This document shows positions 1 to 6,926 of a stretch of 15,288 nucleotides of DNA, piece by piece. Within the stretch, counting starts at the first letter, position 1. Each line of letters begins with the position of its first letter. The notes under the pieces are model-generated. The model was not told where the DNA came from and did not search any database. It worked only from the letters and a program-made list of their open reading frames with translations. The position numbers were made by a program, and so were the translations under genes. Source of the stretch: CAZGTQ01 sp964528575 (GTDB lineage Bacteria; Planctomycetota; UBA1135; GCA-002686595); assembly GCA_964528575.1 (NCBI GenBank), contig CAZGTQ010000363.1, forward strand, positions 1 through 15,288, read 5' to 3'.

Positions 1-2219
1 TGCGCGCTCGCCTCCTTGACGAGGCTCTTGCGCGCGTACGCCTGGAACAGCGCGTCCTTGGACGCGAGCAGCTCGAGCAGCGTCTCGTCGCACGTGCCGC
101 GCGCGAGCAGGCGGTGCACGATCACGCGGCGCGTCTGGCCCATGCGGTGCGCGCGCGCGATCGCCTGCGCCTCGGTCGTCGGCTTCGTCTGCGGCTCGGT
201 GAGCACGACGACGGATGCCGCCTGCAGGTTGAGGCCCTGGCCGCCCGCCTGGATCTGCAGGAGCAGGATCGCGTGGCCGTCGTGCGCCGAGAAGCGATCG
301 CACAGCGCCTGGCGCCCCTCGGGCGGCACCGAGCCGTCGATCGTGCCGACGACGTCGAAGCGCGCGGCGAGCGCCTTCAAGACGTCGAGGAAGTACGCGA
401 AGACGAGCACCTTGCGGCCCGATTCGCGGTGGTCGTCGAGCAGCTCCGCGAGGTGGTCGAGCTTCGCCGACGTGCGGCCGTCCGCGCCGAGCGTCGCGCG
501 CCGGCGCATGCCCATGAAGTTGCCCGCGAGCACCTCCGCGCGGTACGCGGCGAGCTCGTCGGGGCCGGGCTCGACCCACTCGGCGACCTCGATGCGCTCG
601 GGGAGCTCGGTCAGCACGTCTTCCTGGTTGCGCCGCAGGTACACCTTCGCGACCGCTTGGTGGAAACGGCGCACGCTGCCGGCGGCGGCATCGAGCTCGA
701 GGTCCTGCTCGCGCAGCGCCGCCGCGTCGTCCGGCCGGATGGCGCCGATCAAGTGCAGGAACTCCTCGGGGTGGTTCTCCATCGGCGTGCCCGAGAGCAG
801 CACGACGCGGTCCGACGCCTCGGCCAGGCGACGCACCGCCTGCGAGCGGCCCGCGGCCGGGTTCTTCACGTAGTGCGCCTCGTCGACCGCGAGCAGGTCG
901 ACGCGCCCGCCCGCCGCGATCACCGCGTCGGCGAGCCGCAGGTTGCGCAGCGTGTCGTAGCTCGTCACCGCGATCCCGCCCTCGCGCGCCCAGTGCGCGA
1001 GCCCGCCCTCGACCGCGTCGCCGTGCAAGAGGAAGCCCTCGAGCGGCGTGCGCTCCGCGATCTCGCGCATCCAATTCAGGAGGATCCCCGCCGGCGCGAC
1101 GACGAAGAAGTGCGCGTTCTCGCGCTCGCCGGCGACGTGCAGCATCGCCGCGAGCGTCTGCATCGTCTTGCCGAGCCCCATCTCGTCGCCGAGGATCGTG
1201 CGCTCCTGCGCGAGCACGTACTTCGCGCCGAACTCCTGGTAGCGCCGCAGCGTCGCCCGCAGGCCCGCGCAGCGCAGCGGCTGCGCCTCGACGCGCCGCG
1301 CGATCTCGTCGGACAGGCCGCCCTGGCCGCGCGCGCGCACGTCGTCCGGCCGCAGCCCGATCGACACGAACAGCTCCTCGAGCAGCGCGCAGCACTCGGC
1401 GTAGCGCGCGCGGAAGCGGTCCGCGACCTCCGTCTCGGGGAGCGGCTCCAGCCGCGCCCGCGCCACGCGCTGGCGTCCCTCGCGGGCGCGCTCGAGCGTG
1501 CCGTCGAGCGCGAGCTGCTCCGCCTCGTCGGCGAGCGCGCGCGCCTCGGTCAGCGCGCGCTCGGTCCGCTCGCGGTTCCACGCGCTCGTCGCCCAGCTCG
1601 CGAAGCTCGTCGCGCGGCGCACGCGCGCCAGCCGCTCCGCGAGCTGCTCGCCGAGCAGCGCGACGCGGTCCGCGTCGTCGCCGGCGATCTCGCGCGCGAC
1701 GAGCCACGCCATCGTCCGCGCCGCGAGCGCGCGCGCGGCCTCGGTGTCCAGCGCGGCCGACGGCAGCGCCGCCGGCTCCTCGTCGATGCGCTGCGCGAGC
1801 GCGCGCGCGGCCGAAGCGACCCGCGCGCCGGTCTTCTTGCCCACGCCGTGGACGTGCGCGAGCTCGCGCGCCGACTTGCCGCGCACGTCGGCGAGCGTCG
1901 CGTAGCCCGCCTCCTCGAGCGCCGACCAGCGCACGTTCGCCGCGCCCGCCTCGCGCAGCTTGTCGACCGGGACCTCGCGCATCCGCCGCTCGCGCTGCTC
2001 GGCGGCGAAGCGGCGCGCCGCGTCCTCGGCGGGCCGCCGCACGGTGACGAGGGCAGCGCGGTAGCGCTGCGCTTCCTTCTTCACGGGCTTCGCCGCGCGC
2101 GCCGCCCGCGCGCGGGCGCGGCCGAGGTCGCTGCGCCGCCATGCGACGGCGGAGCCGCCGAAGAGCGCGGCGATTCCGGCGGCGACGGCGGAGGCGATCC
2201 CGATCACGGCGAGGTACAT
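1..2219 (-). CDS. SNF2-family DEAD/DEAH helicase, membrane-anchored N-terminus (3' end beyond window)
   Basis: An ATP-dependent SNF2-type helicase/translocase; 739 residues are visible and the C-terminus runs off the left edge. Seen: Walker A DEMGLGKT (residues 345-352), Walker B DEAH (446-449), an LSGTPMEN motif III soon after, and motif VI ARAHRMGQTRR (from about 688), in canonical order. Residues about 110-135 contain a helix-hairpin-helix-like HGVGKKTG, suggesting non-specific DNA binding. Residues 3-26 are a continuous hydrophobic stretch followed by an Arg/Lys-rich segment, which reads as an N-terminal membrane anchor. ATG at 2219 is the only reasonable start; no upstream in-frame ATG was found before the divergent promoter region. 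There is no Shine-Dalgarno sequence, but TAGCGT lies 8 nt upstream. It is divergent from the nfeD-floA operon. Family assignment is very secure; the DNA substrate and role (repair, chromosome remodelling, defence) cannot be told from sequence. Confidence 0.93.
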   Translation of the reverse strand, partial: MYLAVIGIASAVAAGIAALFGGSAVAWRRSDLGRARARAARAAKPVKKEAQRYRAALVTVRRPAEDAARRFAAEQRERRMREVPVDKLREAGAANVRWSALEEAGYATLADVRGKSARELAHVHGVGKKTGARVASAARALAQRIDEEPAALPSAALDTEAARALAARTMAWLVAREIAGDDADRVALLGEQLAERLARVRRATSFASWATSAWNRERTERALTEARALADEAEQLALDGTLERAREGRQRVARARLEPLPETEVADRFRARYAECCALLEELFVSIGLRPDDVRARGQGGLSDEIARRVEAQPLRCAGLRATLRRYQEFGAKYVLAQERTILGDEMGLGKTMQTLAAMLHVAGERENAHFFVVAPAGILLNWMREIAERTPLEGFLLHGDAVEGGLAHWAREGGIAVTSYDTLRNLRLADAVIAAGGRVDLLAVDEAHYVKNPAAGRSQAVRRLAEASDRVVLLSGTPMENHPEEFLHLIGAIRPDDAAALREQDLELDAAAGSVRRFHQAVAKVYLRRNQEDVLTELPERIEVAEWVEPGPDELAAYRAEVLAGNFMGMRRRATLGADGRTSAKLDHLAELLDDHRESGRKVLVFAYFLDVLKALAARFDVVGTIDGSVPPEGRQALCDRFSAHDGHAILLLQIQAGGQGLNLQAASVVVLTEPQTKPTTEAQAIARAHRMGQTRRVIVHRLLARGTCDETLLELLASKDALFQAYARKSLVKEASA

Positions 2220-2227
2220 CGCGCCGT

Positions 2228-2256
2228 ACGCTACCGCCGCCGTGCGCCCGGGGAAA
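2228..2256 (-). promoter_or_regulatory. Putative promoter of the SNF2 helicase gene (leaderless)
   Basis: On the minus strand TAGCGT (2233-2228) lies 8 nt before the ATG at 2219, with a weak -35-like TTTCCC (2256-2251) 17 nt upstream. A start site about 7 nt past the -10 would fall essentially on the start codon. TA steps are scarce in this GC-rich DNA, which makes the hexamer stand out. The -35 is poor; the -10 call is by pattern only. Confidence 0.45.
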
Positions 2257-2286
2257 TTGCAGTGCGTCGGTCCGTCGCGATACTCT
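2257..2286 (+). promoter_or_regulatory. Putative promoter of the nfeD-floA operon (leaderless)
   Basis: TTGCAG (2257-2262) and TACTCT (2281-2286) are separated by 18 nt, close to a housekeeping sigma consensus. The -10 ends 6 nt before the proposed GTG start at 2293, so the transcript would begin at or next to the start codon. It is back to back with the helicase promoter inside a 73-bp divergent gap. In Bacillus the equivalent yqeZ-floA operon is SigW-controlled; no SigW-like box was recognised here. Confidence 0.5.
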
Positions 2287-2292
2287 GGCACC

Positions 2293-3798
2293 GTGCCTCG
2301 AGCCAACTCGGTCCCCCCGTTCCGGACGATCGCCGTCGCCGCGGCGCTTGGCGCCCTCGTGCCGGCGCTCGCGCGCCCGCAGGAGGCCGCGTCCGGCCGC
2401 GGCGCCGGCGTCACGCTCGTGCGGGTCGAGGGCCAGCTCGACGTCGGCGCGCTCAGCCTCCTGCGGCGGGCGATCGACGAGGCGCAGGAGCGTGGCGACC
2501 GGCTCGTCGTCGAGCTCGACACGCCCGGCGGCCAGGTCGACCTGATGTGGAAGATCGCGCGCGCGCTCGACGCGGCGTCGCGCGACGGCCTGACGACCGT
2601 GACCTGGGTGCACGACCACGCGCTGTCGGCCGGAGCGCTCGTCGCGCTCGCGACCGACGCGATCTACATGCGCTCGGTCGCGCAGATGGGCTCGGCGACG
2701 CCGGTGCAGATCGGCCCGGGCGGCATCGCGGAGCTGTCCGAGGACGTGCGCGAGAAGACGTACTCGCACCTGCGCTCGGGCTTTCGCGCGTGGGCGCAGG
2801 AGCACGGACGCTCGGGGCTGCTCGCCGAGGCGATGGTCGACGCCGAGGTCGAGGTGCGCGAAGTGCTGCTCGCGGGCGTGCCGACGCTGATGTCGGAGAG
2901 CGAGTACGCCGACGCGAAGGTGCGCGGCGAGGACATGGTGCTCGTGCGCACGATCAGCCCGCGCGGGGAGCTGCTCAACCTGACCGGGCCGATGGCGGTC
3001 GAGCTGGGGATGGCGGACGGGATCGCCGAGAGCGCCGAGGAGCTGTTCGACAAGATCGGCGCGGCGGGGACGGCGCCGAACGTGATCGAGCGGACGCCGT
3101 CGGAGGACGTCGCCTCGTGGCTCGCCGCGGTGACGCCGCTGCTCTTGATGCTCGGGATCGTGCTCGCGTACGTCGAGCTCAAGGCGCCGGGCTTCGGGCT
3201 GCCGGGCTTCGCCGCGATCGCGTGCTTCGCGGTCGTGCTCGTCGGCCGTTACCTCGTCGGTCTCGCCGACGTGCCGCAGTTCGTGCTCGTCGGGCTCGGC
3301 ATCGTGCTCATCGCAGTCGAGATCTTCTTCGTGTCCGGCACGATCTGGATCGGGCTGCTCGGCGCGGTGCTCGCGATCGCGGGGCTCGTGTGGGCCAACG
3401 TCGGTCCGGGCATCGATTTCTCGTACTCGCTCGACCGCGCGCTCGCGTTCGACGCGCTGCGCCGGCTCGTGTGGTCCTGCGTCGCGGCGGTCGTCGTGAT
3501 GATGGTGATCTCGCGCTTCCTGCCGAAGACGCCGATCCTGCGCCGGTTGGTGCTCGATCCCGGAGCGCGCGCGGCGGGTTTCGTCGAAGCGGCGACGCAG
3601 CCGCGCGACGCGCGCGGCGCGGTGGGGCGCGCGATCACCGACCTGCGGCCCGTCGGCAAGGTCGTGCTCGACGGCGACGACCGCGAGCACGAGGCGCGCG
3701 CGCCGGGCGCGGCGCTCGAGAGCGGGGCGCGCGTGCGCGTCGTCGAGGTCAGCGGCGGCCGGCTCGTCGTCGAGCCGGTGCAGGAGGGGAGCGCGTAG
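2293..3798 (+). CDS. nfeD: Long NfeD-family protein with ClpP-class membrane serine protease domain
   Basis: A 501-residue membrane protein of the long NfeD class. Domains in order: a signal peptide (hydrophobic residues about 12-27); a ClpP/SppA-like domain to about residue 260, with DTPGGQ and a catalytic-looking Ser112 in LSAGA, and Lys155 in REKTY at roughly the distance expected for the Ser-Lys dyad of archaeal 1510-N; five hydrophobic helices (about 276-296, 303-324, 329-348, 351-370, 390-410); and a C-terminal OB-like NfeD domain (about 435-495). Characterised relatives cleave stomatin-type proteins, and FloA, a stomatin/flotillin relative, is encoded two genes on. GTG 2293 was chosen because it gives a clean signal peptide; GTG 2242 would add 17 polar residues and overlap the promoter. 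A Shine-Dalgarno sequence is absent, as expected for a leaderless message. Protease activity is inferred. Confidence 0.9.
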   Translation: MPRANSVPPFRTIAVAAALGALVPALARPQEAASGRGAGVTLVRVEGQLDVGALSLLRRAIDEAQERGDRLVVELDTPGGQVDLMWKIARALDAASRDGLTTVTWVHDHALSAGALVALATDAIYMRSVAQMGSATPVQIGPGGIAELSEDVREKTYSHLRSGFRAWAQEHGRSGLLAEAMVDAEVEVREVLLAGVPTLMSESEYADAKVRGEDMVLVRTISPRGELLNLTGPMAVELGMADGIAESAEELFDKIGAAGTAPNVIERTPSEDVASWLAAVTPLLLMLGIVLAYVELKAPGFGLPGFAAIACFAVVLVGRYLVGLADVPQFVLVGLGIVLIAVEIFFVSGTIWIGLLGAVLAIAGLVWANVGPGIDFSYSLDRALAFDALRRLVWSCVAAVVVMMVISRFLPKTPILRRLVLDPGARAAGFVEAATQPRDARGAVGRAITDLRPVGKVVLDGDDREHEARAPGAALESGARVRVVEVSGGRLVVEPVQEGSA

Positions 3799-3801
3799 AC
3801 G

Positions 3802-4317
3802 ATGTGGATCCCGGTCTTGCTCCTGATCGTCGGGCTCGGATTCGTGCTCGCCGAGGTGCTCTTCCCGAGCTTCGGCGTGCTCAGCATCCTCGCGGGACTG
3901 TGCATCTTGGGCGCGATCGCCGCGGCGTTCGCGCACGGCAGCTCGAGCGGCGTCGGCTTCTCGGTCGCGACGGCGGTGCTGCTGCCGACGGTGATCGTCG
4001 TCGGGCTCAAGCTCTTCCCGCGCACGCCGATGGGACGCCGCATGGTCGCCGGCGGGCTCTCGTTCGAGAGCGAGACCGCGACCGACGCGCGCGACCGCTC
4101 GCTCGTCGGCAAGCGCGGCGTCGTCGAGGCCGACTGCCGCCCCGCGGGCTACGCGCGCATCGACGGGCGCCGCGTCGACGTCGTCAGCCGTGGGGAGTCG
4201 ATCCCCGCCGGGACCTCGGTGCGCGTGAGCGAGGTGCGCGGCAACCGCGTCGTCGTCGTGCGCGACGAAGAGAACGAATCCAAGCAAGAAGAACTCACGA
4301 AAGAAGAGGCCTCATGA
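3802..4317 (+). CDS. Short NfeD-family membrane protein
   Basis: A 171-residue protein with two to three hydrophobic helices in the first 75 residues (about 3-20, 25-44, 50-68) and a soluble beta-rich domain (about 95-155) typical of the NfeD OB fold, ending in an acidic/Lys-rich tail. It lacks the protease domain of its upstream neighbour, so it matches the short NfeD class usually paired with flotillin or stomatin genes and thought to assist their membrane assembly. ATG at 3802 lies 3 nt after the upstream stop; AGGAGGGG (3782-3789) is 12 nt before it, longer than usual. Its stop overlaps the floA start (ATGA), so translation is probably coupled. Tandem long and short NfeD genes in front of floA are coherent with one membrane complex. 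Confidence 0.88.
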   Translation: MWIPVLLLIVGLGFVLAEVLFPSFGVLSILAGLCILGAIAAAFAHGSSSGVGFSVATAVLLPTVIVVGLKLFPRTPMGRRMVAGGLSFESETATDARDRSLVGKRGVVEADCRPAGYARIDGRRVDVVSRGESIPAGTSVRVSEVRGNRVVVVRDEENESKQEELTKEEAS

Positions 4318-5387
4318 GATCGCTCCTGCCGCTCGCGCTCGCTCCGTTCCAGGCCGACGACGACGGGATCAGCCTGTTCGAAGCGCTCGGGCTCGGGCTG
4401 CTGGTCCTCGGGCTCCTCGTCTTCGGCGTCTTCTTCCTGCGCTACGCGAACCTGTACATCCAATCGATCCTGACCAAGGCCGACGTCGGGCTCTTCGACA
4501 TGGTCGCGATGAGCCTGCGCAAGGTGAGCCCGGCTGCGATCGTCAAGGCGCGCGTCATGGTCGTCCAAGCGCGGCTCGACGACATCGACAAGAAGGATCT
4601 CGAGGCGCACTTCCTCGCGGGCGGGAGCGTCGAGCGCGTCATCCGCGCGCTGATCGCCGCCGACCGCGCCGGGATCGAGCTCGACTTCCGCACGTGCAGC
4701 AGCATCGACCTCGCCGGCCGCGACGTGCTCGACGCCGTGCGCACGTCGGTCACGCCCAAGGTGATCGACTGCCCGAACCCCGCGTCGGGCAAGACCGAGG
4801 TCGCGGCGGTCGCGAAGGACGGCATCCAGGTGCTCGCCAAGGCGCGCGTCACGGTGCGCACGAACATCGCGCGGCTGGTCGGCGGCGCGGGCGAGGAGAC
4901 GATCATCGCCCGCGTGGGCGAGGGCATCGTCTCGACGATCGGCTCGAGCGCCAGCCACAAGAACGTGCTCGAGAACCCCGATCACATCTCGAAGGTCGTG
5001 CTCCAGCGCGGCCTCGATGCGGGCACGGCCTTCGAGATCGTCTCGATCGACATCGCCGACGTCGACATCGGCCACAACATCGGAGCGCGGCTGCAGGCCG
5101 ATCAGGCCGAGGCCGACAAGCGCGTCGCGCAGGCGAACGCCGAGAAGCGGCGCGCGATGGCGGTCGCGGCGGAGCAGGAGTTCAAGGCGAAGGTCGTGGA
5201 GAACCGCGCGCTCGTCGTGCTCGCCGAGGCCGAGGTGCCCAAGGCGATCAGCGAGGCGCTGCGGTCGGGCAACCTGGGCGTCATGGATCTGTATCGCCTG
5301 CGCAACATCCAGTCGGACACCGCGATGCGCGAGTCGATCTCGCGCGGCGAGGGCGAGGGCGGCGGCCAGCAGCCGCCGGCGAGCTGA
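4314..5387 (+). CDS. floA: Flotillin-like protein FloA (membrane microdomain scaffold)
   Basis: A 357-residue protein matching the FloA/YqfA family. It has an N-terminal hydrophobic hairpin (about residues 20-43) that inserts into the membrane; an SPFH core with family-typical blocks such as LAGRDVLDAV, VGGAGEETIIARVGEGIVS and SIDIADVDIG; then an Ala/Glu-rich coiled coil (QADQAEADKRVAQANAEKR onward) and an EALRSGNLGVMD block near the C-terminus. FloA oligomerises into membrane foci and helps organise protein complexes and fluidity. A loop around CPNPASGKTE is several residues longer than I recall for the Bacillus protein and adds a Cys. AAGAGG (4304-4309) sits 4 nt before the ATG, and the start overlaps the short NfeD stop. 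Identification is secure. Confidence 0.96.
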   Translation: MRSLLPLALAPFQADDDGISLFEALGLGLLVLGLLVFGVFFLRYANLYIQSILTKADVGLFDMVAMSLRKVSPAAIVKARVMVVQARLDDIDKKDLEAHFLAGGSVERVIRALIAADRAGIELDFRTCSSIDLAGRDVLDAVRTSVTPKVIDCPNPASGKTEVAAVAKDGIQVLAKARVTVRTNIARLVGGAGEETIIARVGEGIVSTIGSSASHKNVLENPDHISKVVLQRGLDAGTAFEIVSIDIADVDIGHNIGARLQADQAEADKRVAQANAEKRRAMAVAAEQEFKAKVVENRALVVLAEAEVPKAISEALRSGNLGVMDLYRLRNIQSDTAMRESISRGEGEGGGQQPPAS

Positions 5388-6136
5388 TGGCGCTGGTCCA
5401 GAGCGAGCTCGGGTTCGAGCAACTGATCCAGATCGTCATCCTGCTGGCGATCTTCGTGGTCGGACCGATCATTCGCGCGGTCGTGGAGAGCCGCAAGCGC
5501 GGCCAACGGGGCTCTTCACGTCCGGACGCACGTCCGCAGGCACGTCCGGAGATGCGTCCGGACGCGCCTTCCGCCGAGCAGGGCGAGCCCCGGCCGCGCT
5601 CGCCGCTCGACGAGCTCTTCGGGCTGGGCGACGAGGACGACGAGCAAGAGCGGCTCGAGCAGGCGCGACGCGAGCAGGAGCGGCTCGAGCGCGAGCGCCG
5701 CGAGCGCGAGGAGCGCGCGCGCCGCGCCGCGCAGCCGCCGCCCGCGGAGCCGGCTGCAACGTCGTCGCGCGCTACAGCGCGCCGTGCGGCCGCGGCGGGC
5801 GCCGACTCGGCGGCGAGCGCGCCGTACGCGCAGACGCCGCTGCCGCTGCCGGCGGACCTGACGCTCGAGGGCGAGCCGCCCGTGTACGTCGCGCTCGCGT
5901 CGCTGCCCTCCGCGGAGCCCGATACGAGCCCGGGAGCGGCGTTCGGTGCCGACGGGGGCGCGTTCGAGCGCGTCGGCGGCCCTTTGCGCGACGTCGTCGG
6001 CGCGCGCGCGGCGACGCGTCGGCGCCGCGGCATCGACTGGCGCCGCGCGATCGTGCTCTCCGAGGTGCTCGCGCCGCCGCTGGGCCTGCGCGAGGGCGGC
6101 GAGGGCGGCCTGGGAGCGCCGCCGGGGCTGCGGTAG
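5387..6136 (+). CDS. Unrecognised membrane-anchored coiled-coil protein coupled to floA
   Basis: 249 residues; not assigned to a named family. Seen: one N-terminal transmembrane helix (about residues 11-31), a basic stop-transfer segment (SRKRGQRG), a 12-bp repeat encoding four RPxA/RPEM units (about 45-60), an acidic patch (GDEDDEQE), a highly charged Glu/Arg coiled coil (about 84-118), a low-complexity Ala/Pro region, and a C-terminal block IDWRRAIVLSEVLAPPLGLR. That block looks like a short amphipathic motif kept for a reason; I recall similar endings in other hypothetical membrane proteins but cannot confirm it here. The ATG overlaps the floA stop (TGATG), there is no Shine-Dalgarno sequence, and translation is probably by reinitiation. 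Position and topology suggest a flotillin accessory protein with a cytoplasmic rod. The frame is supported by the coupling and the coherent TM/coiled-coil architecture. Confidence 0.8.
   Translation: MALVQSELGFEQLIQIVILLAIFVVGPIIRAVVESRKRGQRGSSRPDARPQARPEMRPDAPSAEQGEPRPRSPLDELFGLGDEDDEQERLEQARREQERLERERREREERARRAAQPPPAEPAATSSRATARRAAAAGADSAASAPYAQTPLPLPADLTLEGEPPVYVALASLPSAEPDTSPGAAFGADGGAFERVGGPLRDVVGARAATRRRRGIDWRRAIVLSEVLAPPLGLREGGEGGLGAPPGLR
5519..5566 (+). repeat. Four tandem 12-bp degenerate repeats inside the coiled-coil protein gene
   Basis: Units 5519-5530, 5531-5542, 5543-5554 and 5555-5566 all begin CGTCCG and encode RPDA, RPQA, RPEM and RPDA. Arg is CGT in all four, although CGC dominates in the surrounding genes, which points to recent unit duplication rather than selection on codons. 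Copy number may vary between strains without breaking the frame. Confidence 0.85.
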
Positions 6137-6139
6137 CTT
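6134..6139 (+). promoter_or_regulatory. Putative -10 box of the EVE gene, containing the upstream stop codon
   Basis: TAGCTT lies 7 nt before the EVE ATG at 6147. Its first three bases are the TAG stop of the coiled-coil gene. No convincing -35 is visible about 17 nt upstream and there is no Shine-Dalgarno sequence. The same hexamer TAGCTT precedes the M28 peptidase gene at 9162. Confidence 0.4.
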
Positions 6140-6146
6140 CTGCTGC

Positions 6147-6626
6147 ATGCCGCCGCGCAAGCGCTACTGGCTCGTGAAGTCCGAGCCCGACGTGTTCTCG
6201 TTCGACGACCTCTGGAAGGCGCCGAAGCGCACCACGCACTGGGACGGCGTGCGCAACTACCAGGCGCGCAACCTGCTGCGCGACGAGATGCGGGTCGGCG
6301 ACGGCGTGCTCTACTACCACTCCAACGCGGATCCGCCCGGCGTCGCGGGCGTCGCGCAGGTCGCGCGCGCGGGCTATCCCGACCCGACGCAGTTCGATCC
6401 GGCCGACGCGCACTACGACCCTGGGGCGGACCCCGACGAGCCGCGCTGGTTCGTCGTCGACGTGCGTGCCGTGCAGAAGCTGCCGCGCTTCGTGCCGCTC
6501 GCGGAGCTCAAGGCGCACCCGAAGCTCGCCTCGATGGTCGTCGTGCAGCGCGCCTCGCGGCTCTCGGTCCAGCCGGTCACCGCCGAGGAGTGGAAGAGCG
6601 TGTTGGCGCTCGGCGGCGCCAAATAG
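6147..6626 (+). CDS. EVE-domain protein (PUA-like fold, THYN1-type)
   Basis: A 159-residue single-domain protein matching the EVE family over its full length. Hallmarks are YWLVKSEPDVFSFDDL (about 7-22), WDGVRNYQARN (about 32-42), MRVGDGVLYYHSN (about 48-60), a GVAGVAQV strand, and a PRWFVVDVR strand after the DPGAD loop. EVE domains have a PUA/YTH-like pocket lined by aromatic residues and are thought to read modified bases in DNA or RNA; in bacteria they occur both alone and fused to restriction enzymes. This one stands alone. Its ATG is 10 nt beyond the stop of the floA-linked gene, so it may be read from that operon, from its own TAGCTT promoter, or both. The ligand is unknown. Family assignment is strong. 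Confidence 0.95.
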   Translation: MPPRKRYWLVKSEPDVFSFDDLWKAPKRTTHWDGVRNYQARNLLRDEMRVGDGVLYYHSNADPPGVAGVAQVARAGYPDPTQFDPADAHYDPGADPDEPRWFVVDVRAVQKLPRFVPLAELKAHPKLASMVVVQRASRLSVQPVTAEEWKSVLALGGAK

Positions 6627-6877
6627 GCCCTGGAAGGCCCGCGGCGGCGGTCGACGGCTCGCGCGCGGCCCCCCCAGCCGGCACGGCGCCGCAAGTGCTT
6701 GTCGGAGCGTGGTTTGCGACGGCGAGCGGCGCCCGCGCGGTGCCTCGACCGCGCTCCAGGCCCTCCCAGGGGCCCTGCGAGGCCGCCCTGGGACCTTGCA
6801 CGCCGCCCCCGATTGTGGTCTCCAGGAGGGAGGGCTCCCGCCGGAGCAGCGTCGCGCGGGGGGCTCACACGCTCGGA

Positions 6878-6903
6878 ACGAGGACACCAGACGAGGACAC
6901 CAG
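6878..6903 (+). repeat. 13-bp perfect tandem repeat upstream of the Hc1-like gene
   Basis: ACGAGGACACCAG occurs twice back to back (6878-6890, 6891-6903), ending 23 nt before the ATG at 6927. It lies in the probable 5' untranslated region or promoter, next to the Shine-Dalgarno sequence. It could be an operator or a chance duplication. Confidence 0.75.
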
Positions 6904-6912
6904 CCCACGGGC

Positions 6913-6919
6913 AGGAAGG
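6913..6919 (+). promoter_or_regulatory. Ribosome binding site of the Hc1-like gene
   Basis: AGGAAGG lies 7 nt before ATG 6927. It fixes the start of this very short gene; longer in-frame extensions upstream would read through the repeat and are compositionally noncoding. Confidence 0.75.
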
Positions 6920-6926
6920 CCACGCG

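Larger units (their letters stand above)
6627..6926 (+). other. 300-bp gap without recognisable gene; 5' region of the Hc1-like gene
   Basis: I find no convincing coding sequence on either strand. The gap holds an 8-bp inverted repeat, TCCCAGGG (6764-6771) and CCCTGGGA (6786-6793), with a 14-nt loop and no T-tract, and a 13-bp perfect tandem repeat at 6878-6903. A TTGCAC at 6796-6801 could be a -35, but no matching -10 is evident. It could hold a structured 5' leader or a small RNA; nothing proves either. Confidence 0.4.

Noticed and set aside
2242..2292. Earlier GTG start for the long NfeD protein
   Set aside because: It adds a polar stretch in front of the signal peptide and overlaps the putative -35/-10.
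114..5387. A 1757-codon open frame on the plus strand
   Set aside because: Only its last 358 codons (from 4314) are a gene, floA. The rest is Arg/Ala-rich noise antisense to the SNF2 helicase and out of frame with nfeD, open only because stop codons are rare at this GC content.
6147..6626. EVE protein as part of a restriction or defence island
   Set aside because: No nuclease, methylase, recombinase or other defence gene is nearby; neighbours are housekeeping-like.
6796..6824. TTGCAC as a promoter for the Hc1-like gene
   Set aside because: No TAnnnT-like -10 at 16-18 nt; the match is limited to the -35.
6413..6868. A 151-codon minus-strand frame over the EVE gene end and the following gap
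   Set aside because: Antisense to EVE in part, low-complexity composition, no ribosome site or recognisable domain.
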